Shown here piece by piece: positions 5,290 to 7,168 of a DNA stretch of 7,168 nucleotides. Made by a program: the position numbers and the translations under genes. Below the pieces are notes generated by a model, which had not been told where the DNA came from, did no database searches, and was given only the letters and a program-made list of their open reading frames with translations. The DNA is from an uncultured Acidobacteriota bacterium (GTDB lineage: Bacteria; Acidobacteriota; Blastocatellia; Pyrinomonadales; Pyrinomonadaceae), in contig CAMLKY010000097.1 of NCBI GenBank assembly GCA_946480545.1, positions 1 through 7,168 of the forward strand. The letters run 5' to 3'. Position 1 is the stretch's first letter; every line of letters begins with the position of its first letter.

Positions 5290-6339
5290 TTAGGTGACCA
5301 ACTCACTCACCACCGGGACGGCCTCAGACATGTCGGCGGAAACAACCTCATGGATCTTCTGAACCTGCCGAACAAGCTCAAGATACTGCGCCGGGGTCAG
5401 TGCCTGAGCACCGTCGCAAAGCGCTTCCTCTGGGCGTGGATGGACCTCGATGATCAACCCATCAGCACCTACCGCGACGCCGGCTCGGGCAAGAGGATCG
5501 ACCATATAGTTGTGACCTGTTCCATGCGATGGGTCGATGATGATCGGCAGATGCGTCATCCGATGGACTGCGGGCACGATCGACAGGTCCATCGTGTTGC
5601 GTGCGTGGTCGGCAAATGTTCGGATCCCACGCTCGCAGAGGATCACGTCATAGTTGCCCTCGGCCATTATGTACTCGGCTGCAAGGAGAAATTCGTCGAG
5701 CGTCGCTGAAAGGCCGCGCTTGAGGAGGATGGGTTTGCGCGTCCGGCCAGCATACTTGAGCAGTGAAAAGTTCTGCATGTTGCGTGCGCCGATCTGAATG
5801 CAATCACCGTATTTCTCAACCAGATCCAGACCGTGCTCGTCCATTGCTTCAGTCACGATGTTCAGACCGTACCGCTCACGCACTTCCGACAGTATCTTTA
5901 GGCCATCCTCGCCCATTCCCTGGAAAGCGTACGGAGAAGTTCGAGGCTTGAAAGCACCGCCGCGAAAGAATTTGGCGCCGCTTGCCGCGACTGCTTCCGC
6001 CGAAGCGAAAACCTGCTTATGATTCTCGACCGCGCATGGTCCGGCGATGATCGCCAGTTCGTGACCACCGATGTTCGAATTGCCGACCTTGACGACAGAT
6101 TTCTCCGGGCGCAGGTCCTTCGAGATCAGCTTATATGGTTTGGTTACCCGGATCGCGTCGGCTACGCCCGGCAGGTTTTCGAAGTGTGCCGGGTCGAGTG
6201 CGTTCCTGTTTCCTGTAATTCCGATCGCGGTGCGGTTCTCGCCCGGCAGTGTGTGCCCTCGAAGCCCGAGATCTTCGATAACTTCGATGACGCGATCGAT
6301 CTCGGTCCGAGTCGCATCCGGTTTCATTACGATTAGCAT
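5290..6339 (-). CDS. aroF: 3-deoxy-7-phosphoheptulonate (DAHP) synthase, type I with ferredoxin-like regulatory domain
   Basis: Condenses phosphoenolpyruvate and erythrose 4-phosphate to DAHP, the first committed step of the shikimate pathway, in the cytoplasm. At 349 residues it is close to the Thermotoga maritima enzyme (338). Residues 1-70 form the ferredoxin-like regulatory domain ([26 protein letters not shown]), which in that family mediates feedback inhibition by tyrosine or phenylalanine. The barrel carries all expected metal ligands: C102 in AGPCAVEN, H272 in DPSHGTG, E298 in IIEVH and D309. PEP/E4P-binding residues appear in KPRTSP (131-136), LLKRG (205-209) and CERGIRTF (235-242). 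The start ATG has GAGGA about 11 nt upstream on the minus strand. The gene lies 55 nt after trpA on the same strand, with no obvious terminator between, so it is probably in the same operon. The final dozen residues extend beyond the Thermotoga enzyme. Confidence 0.97.
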   Translation of the reverse strand: MLIVMKPDATRTEIDRVIEVIEDLGLRGHTLPGENRTAIGITGNRNALDPAHFENLPGVADAIRVTKPYKLISKDLRPEKSVVKVGNSNIGGHELAIIAGPCAVENHKQVFASAEAVAASGAKFFRGGAFKPRTSPYAFQGMGEDGLKILSEVRERYGLNIVTEAMDEHGLDLVEKYGDCIQIGARNMQNFSLLKYAGRTRKPILLKRGLSATLDEFLLAAEYIMAEGNYDVILCERGIRTFADHARNTMDLSIVPAVHRMTHLPIIIDPSHGTGHNYMVDPLARAGVAVGADGLIIEVHPRPEEALCDGAQALTPAQYLELVRQVQKIHEVVSADMSEAVPVVSELVT

Positions 6340-6394
6340 AAAAAGCGTGTTCCTCTACACTTCGGGCGAAATTAAAACTCTAAGGTCCCACCTT

Positions 6395-7168
6395 TCATTT
6401 TGCAACCCCGGGCAAAAGGCCCCTGACAAATCTCTCGACATCCGAAACAACGTCGTCGCACGTCGCTCTTTCGATAACGGAGACGATCGCCGATCCGACA
6501 ACAGCCGCGTCCGCGTACCGCCAAACCTCGGAGATCTGTTCGCTCGTCGAAATGCCGAAGCCAACCGCGACCGGAAGATCCGTCGATTGCCGAAGTCGTG
6601 CGACCAGGCGTTCGGCGTCAAGGCTGACGTCGTTTCGGGCACCGGTCACGCCTGCACGCGAGACGGCATAGACGAATCCGGATGATGCGGCCGCGATACG
6701 AGCCAATCGCTCGTCGCTGGTGGTCGGGGCCACCAAAGAAATGAGATCGAGACCCGCCGCTCTAAGCTCGCGTGCGCACGCGGCAGCCTCTTCGTCCACG
6801 ACGTCCGTAATCAGCACGCCGTCGATGCCCGCATCTGCCGCCTCGGCGCACAGCCGTGAAAACCCGAACCGCATCAGCGGATTCAAGTAACTGAAGAGGA
6901 CTATAGGAACTTCCGTCTTTGAACGGGCGTCACGAGCCAAATCGAGCACCCTCCGAAGCGTCACACCCTGGCACAACGCTCGTTGCGACGACTTTTGGAT
7001 CGTCGGTCCATCGGCCATCGGATCGCTGAATGGAACCCCCAGCTCGATGACGTCGGCCCCCAGGTGGGCGAGTTTGAGTACGATCGCCAGGGACCTATCA
7101 AGATCGGGATCCCCGGCAGTGACGAACGGAATAAAACCCTTCCTGCGCTCATTTCGCAACTGCTCAAA
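6395..7168 (-). CDS. trpA: Tryptophan synthase alpha subunit (5' truncated)
   Basis: Cleaves indole-3-glycerol phosphate to indole and glyceraldehyde 3-phosphate, feeding indole to the TrpB subunit; cytoplasmic. The frame remains open to the right edge of the window (FEQL before RNERRKGF), and family members have about 10 further residues, so the true start lies outside; the in-frame TTG at 7159-7157 is within the normal first helix and is not the start. The catalytic glutamate lies in VIELGVPFSDP and the catalytic aspartate in DPMADGPTIQ, 11 residues apart as in the Salmonella enzyme (E49, D60). The flexible loop SRAGVTGAR and the phosphate-binding VGFGIST and VVGSAIV segments are all present, making an intact TIM barrel. 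It ends at TGA 6397-6395. The rest of a trp operon would lie to the right. The DAHP synthase gene follows downstream. Confidence 0.97.
   Translation of the reverse strand, partial: FEQLRNERRKGFIPFVTAGDPDLDRSLAIVLKLAHLGADVIELGVPFSDPMADGPTIQKSSQRALCQGVTLRRVLDLARDARSKTEVPIVLFSYLNPLMRFGFSRLCAEAADAGIDGVLITDVVDEEAAACARELRAAGLDLISLVAPTTSDERLARIAAASSGFVYAVSRAGVTGARNDVSLDAERLVARLRQSTDLPVAVGFGISTSEQISEVWRYADAAVVGSAIVSVIERATCDDVVSDVERFVRGLLPGVAK

Noticed and set aside
6071..6685. Long plus-strand frame opposite the DAHP synthase and trpA genes.
   Set aside because: It is the complement of two certain, fully conserved genes and shows no protein family features.

Overview
The window holds eight protein genes on a moderately high-GC bacterial chromosome: a 5'-truncated M16 peptidase gene (its upstream part is outside the window), a second M16-family gene, a DUF1579-family gene, a SWIM/Rad52 gene, an XRE regulator, a small membrane protein, a DAHP synthase, and a trpA cut off at the window's right edge. 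The tandem M16 pair, a beta-rich C-terminal tail of a kind I associate with Acidobacteriota enzymes, and the general protein style suggest Acidobacteriota, possibly Blastocatellia/Pyrinomonadales. This is a recollection-based inference; there is no rRNA or other marker to confirm it.

Region 1 (1-2359, + strand) encodes two consecutive M16 metallopeptidase-family subunits, 5 nt apart. The second has lost the zinc-binding HxxEH motif but keeps the R/Y motif of the C-terminal half, so the pair reads as a heterodimeric protease with one catalytic and one non-catalytic partner. It also carries an extra C-terminal beta-rich domain. A convergent DUF1579-family gene (2356-2817, - strand) shares a CTAG palindrome with it, so the two stop codons overlap.

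Region 2 (about 2818-5270) looks like an accessory segment between ordinary metabolic genes. It starts with a roughly 200-nt intergenic stretch containing nested perfect inverted repeats. Next is a 394-residue protein that joins an N-terminal SWIM zinc finger, a hydrophilic linker, a Rad52-type single-strand annealing domain and a small C-terminal helical module. An in-frame internal ATG with a strong Shine-Dalgarno sequence could yield a Rad52-only product. Divergent from it, across an AT-rich 150-nt promoter region with repeated TGAAAC motifs, lies a 130-residue XRE regulator followed by a four-helix membrane protein of unknown function. The layout suggests a repressor-controlled DNA recombination or repair module, comparable in logic, though not shown to be homologous, to the DdrO/DdrA arrangement of Deinococcus. 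A strong, probably bidirectional intrinsic terminator closes this segment.

Region 3 (5290-7168, - strand) is aromatic amino acid biosynthesis. trpA, whose start lies beyond the window's right edge, is followed after 55 nt by a feedback-regulated type I DAHP synthase of the Thermotoga/Bacillus kind with an N-terminal ferredoxin-like regulatory domain. The two are probably co-transcribed, linking the entry step of the shikimate pathway with the last step of tryptophan synthesis.
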